A stretch of DNA of 6,609 bases from an uncultured Gemella sp. (lineage in GTDB: Bacteria > Bacillota > Bacilli > Staphylococcales > Gemellaceae), in assembly GCA_945869755.1 (NCBI GenBank), contig CAMBPW010000052.1:1-6609 (forward strand), given 5' to 3'. A program made the position numbers and the translations under genes. This document shows, in pieces, positions 5,927 to 6,609 of this stretch (position 1 is its first letter; every line of letters starts with the position of its first letter). The notes beneath the pieces were generated by a model. It had not been told where the DNA came from and searched no databases. It was given only the letters and a program-made list of their open reading frames with translations.

Positions 5927-6609
5927 TTATGCAGATAATGATTTGAATTCTTTATATTGTTTCAAATCAACATATAAATCTTTAGTGTAAGGATTTCTTT
6001 TAAGTTTTATAACTTTTATTATCATATAAATAAATACTGCAATATTCGCTACTAATGCTAAAAAGCTAACTCCGAAATAAATTGTTGGATTATATGTAGT
6101 ATCTACTCTAAACATACTATTATCTTGGAAAGTTGGGAAAGTTTGTGCAAACATACACCAAATAGCAAGTGTGTGTGCTCTATGTTGTAACCATGCACCT
6201 TTACCTACAGTAAATGCACATAATGTTGGTGCTAATAATAATGCTAATCCACAGTACCAAGAATGATGTGGTAAACAATTATAAGTATATGCAAAATTCC
6301 ACAAATCATAAGCTAATATCCAAAACCACAACATATCGGGCCAAATCATATCACAACTTTTATCTTTTGACGTAACTTTTCTAATACAAATTCCAAACCA
6401 TCCTGTTATTGTAATAATATTCAATATCCCAGCTGCTGCATTCATATAATTCCAAGAACCACCCATTAAATTAAAAAATGTGTCTGAAGTTCCTTGTTCT
6501 TGAATTTGTGTAATAACTTTATACATAGTACCTACTTCAATATCCCTCATACAAGCTTCTAAAATATTAATAGCTAATATTAGAGGTGGAAATAGTAGTG
6601 CTAATTTGT
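5927..6609 (-). CDS. Multi-spanning membrane protein, probable DUF5692 family (partial, 5' end outside window)
   Basis: Integral membrane protein of unknown function; 226 residues and the C-terminus are visible. Hydrophobic segments, numbered from the first visible full codon, lie near 1-17, 56-75, 88-109, 115-135, 143-160 and 174-201, ending in a Lys-rich cytoplasmic-type tail (KRNPYTKDLY...). Conspicuous aromatic and polar blocks are WPDMLWFWILAYDLWNFAY followed by TYNCLPHHSWYCGLALLLAP, then GKGAWLQHRAHTLAIW. I recall these as the DUF5692 pattern, without a search. An ATG at 6548-6550 is not the start: no ribosome binding site precedes it, and the frame continues without a stop to the window edge, reading LALLFPPLILAINILEAC. 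An intrinsic terminator follows, so it is not in the gat operon. Confidence 0.72.
   Translation of the reverse strand, partial: KLALLFPPLILAINILEACMRDIEVGTMYKVITQIQEQGTSDTFFNLMGGSWNYMNAAAGILNIITITGWFGICIRKVTSKDKSCDMIWPDMLWFWILAYDLWNFAYTYNCLPHHSWYCGLALLLAPTLCAFTVGKGAWLQHRAHTLAIWCMFAQTFPTFQDNSMFRVDTTYNPTIYFGVSFLALVANIAVFIYMIIKVIKLKRNPYTKDLYVDLKQYKEFKSLSA

Noticed and set aside
6548..6550. ATG as start of the membrane protein
   Set aside because: No ribosome binding site precedes it, and the upstream frame is open and hydrophobic to the window edge, so the gene is partial rather than 207 residues long.
1..6609. tRNA genes, CRISPR arrays, insertion sequences or attachment sites
   Set aside because: Reading both strands I saw no cloverleaf with a T-loop motif, no regularly spaced repeats, and no transposase or integrase; the inverted repeats are promoter dyads or hairpins between genes.

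Overview
This is an AT-rich stretch of a Bacillota (Firmicutes, Bacilli) chromosome. It carries strong GGAGG-type ribosome binding sites, a cysteine-free S4 protein, a gatCAB operon of the Bacillus/Staphylococcus type and A/T-dominated codon use. GatA resembles staphylococcal GatA more than Bacillus GatA as far as I can recall. Together with the very low GC and the gene content this makes a Gemella-like organism my best guess, but the genus is inference only.

Layout: (1) 5-607, minus strand, rpsD (ribosomal protein S4). Its own promoter and a structured leader of about 180 nt lie upstream and look like the S4 autoregulatory leader known from Firmicutes. (2) 837-1565, minus strand, an NfsA/FRP-type flavin nitroreductase, divergent from (3) 1701-2426, plus strand, a MerR-family regulator with a TipAS-type drug-recognition domain. 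The regulator's promoter has the 19-bp spacer and spacer dyad typical of MerR targets. An internal ribosome binding site and ATG sit exactly at the domain junction, as in Streptomyces tipA. (4) 2427-2575, an intergenic zone between convergent genes, filled with AT-only inverted repeats and a 16-bp perfect hairpin that ends the gat operon. (5) 2576-5784, minus strand, gatC-gatA-gatB with gaps of 15-17 nt and one clear promoter. It encodes the complete amidotransferase that makes Gln-tRNA(Gln) (and/or Asn-tRNA(Asn)). (6) 5927-6609, minus strand, the 3' portion of a multi-spanning membrane protein, probably DUF5692, whose start lies beyond the window. It ends in a good intrinsic terminator.

Two translation loci, rpsD and gatCAB, flank a small two-gene accessory module: the drug-sensing regulator and the flavin reductase. 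The regulator very likely controls its own promoter. Whether it also controls the nitroreductase is open, because that gene has an ordinary 17-bp-spacer promoter outside the operator. The most interesting points are the TipAL/TipAS-like dual-product architecture, the multi-helix rpsD leader with a second hairpin next to the ribosome binding site, and the uncharacterised membrane protein at the right edge.
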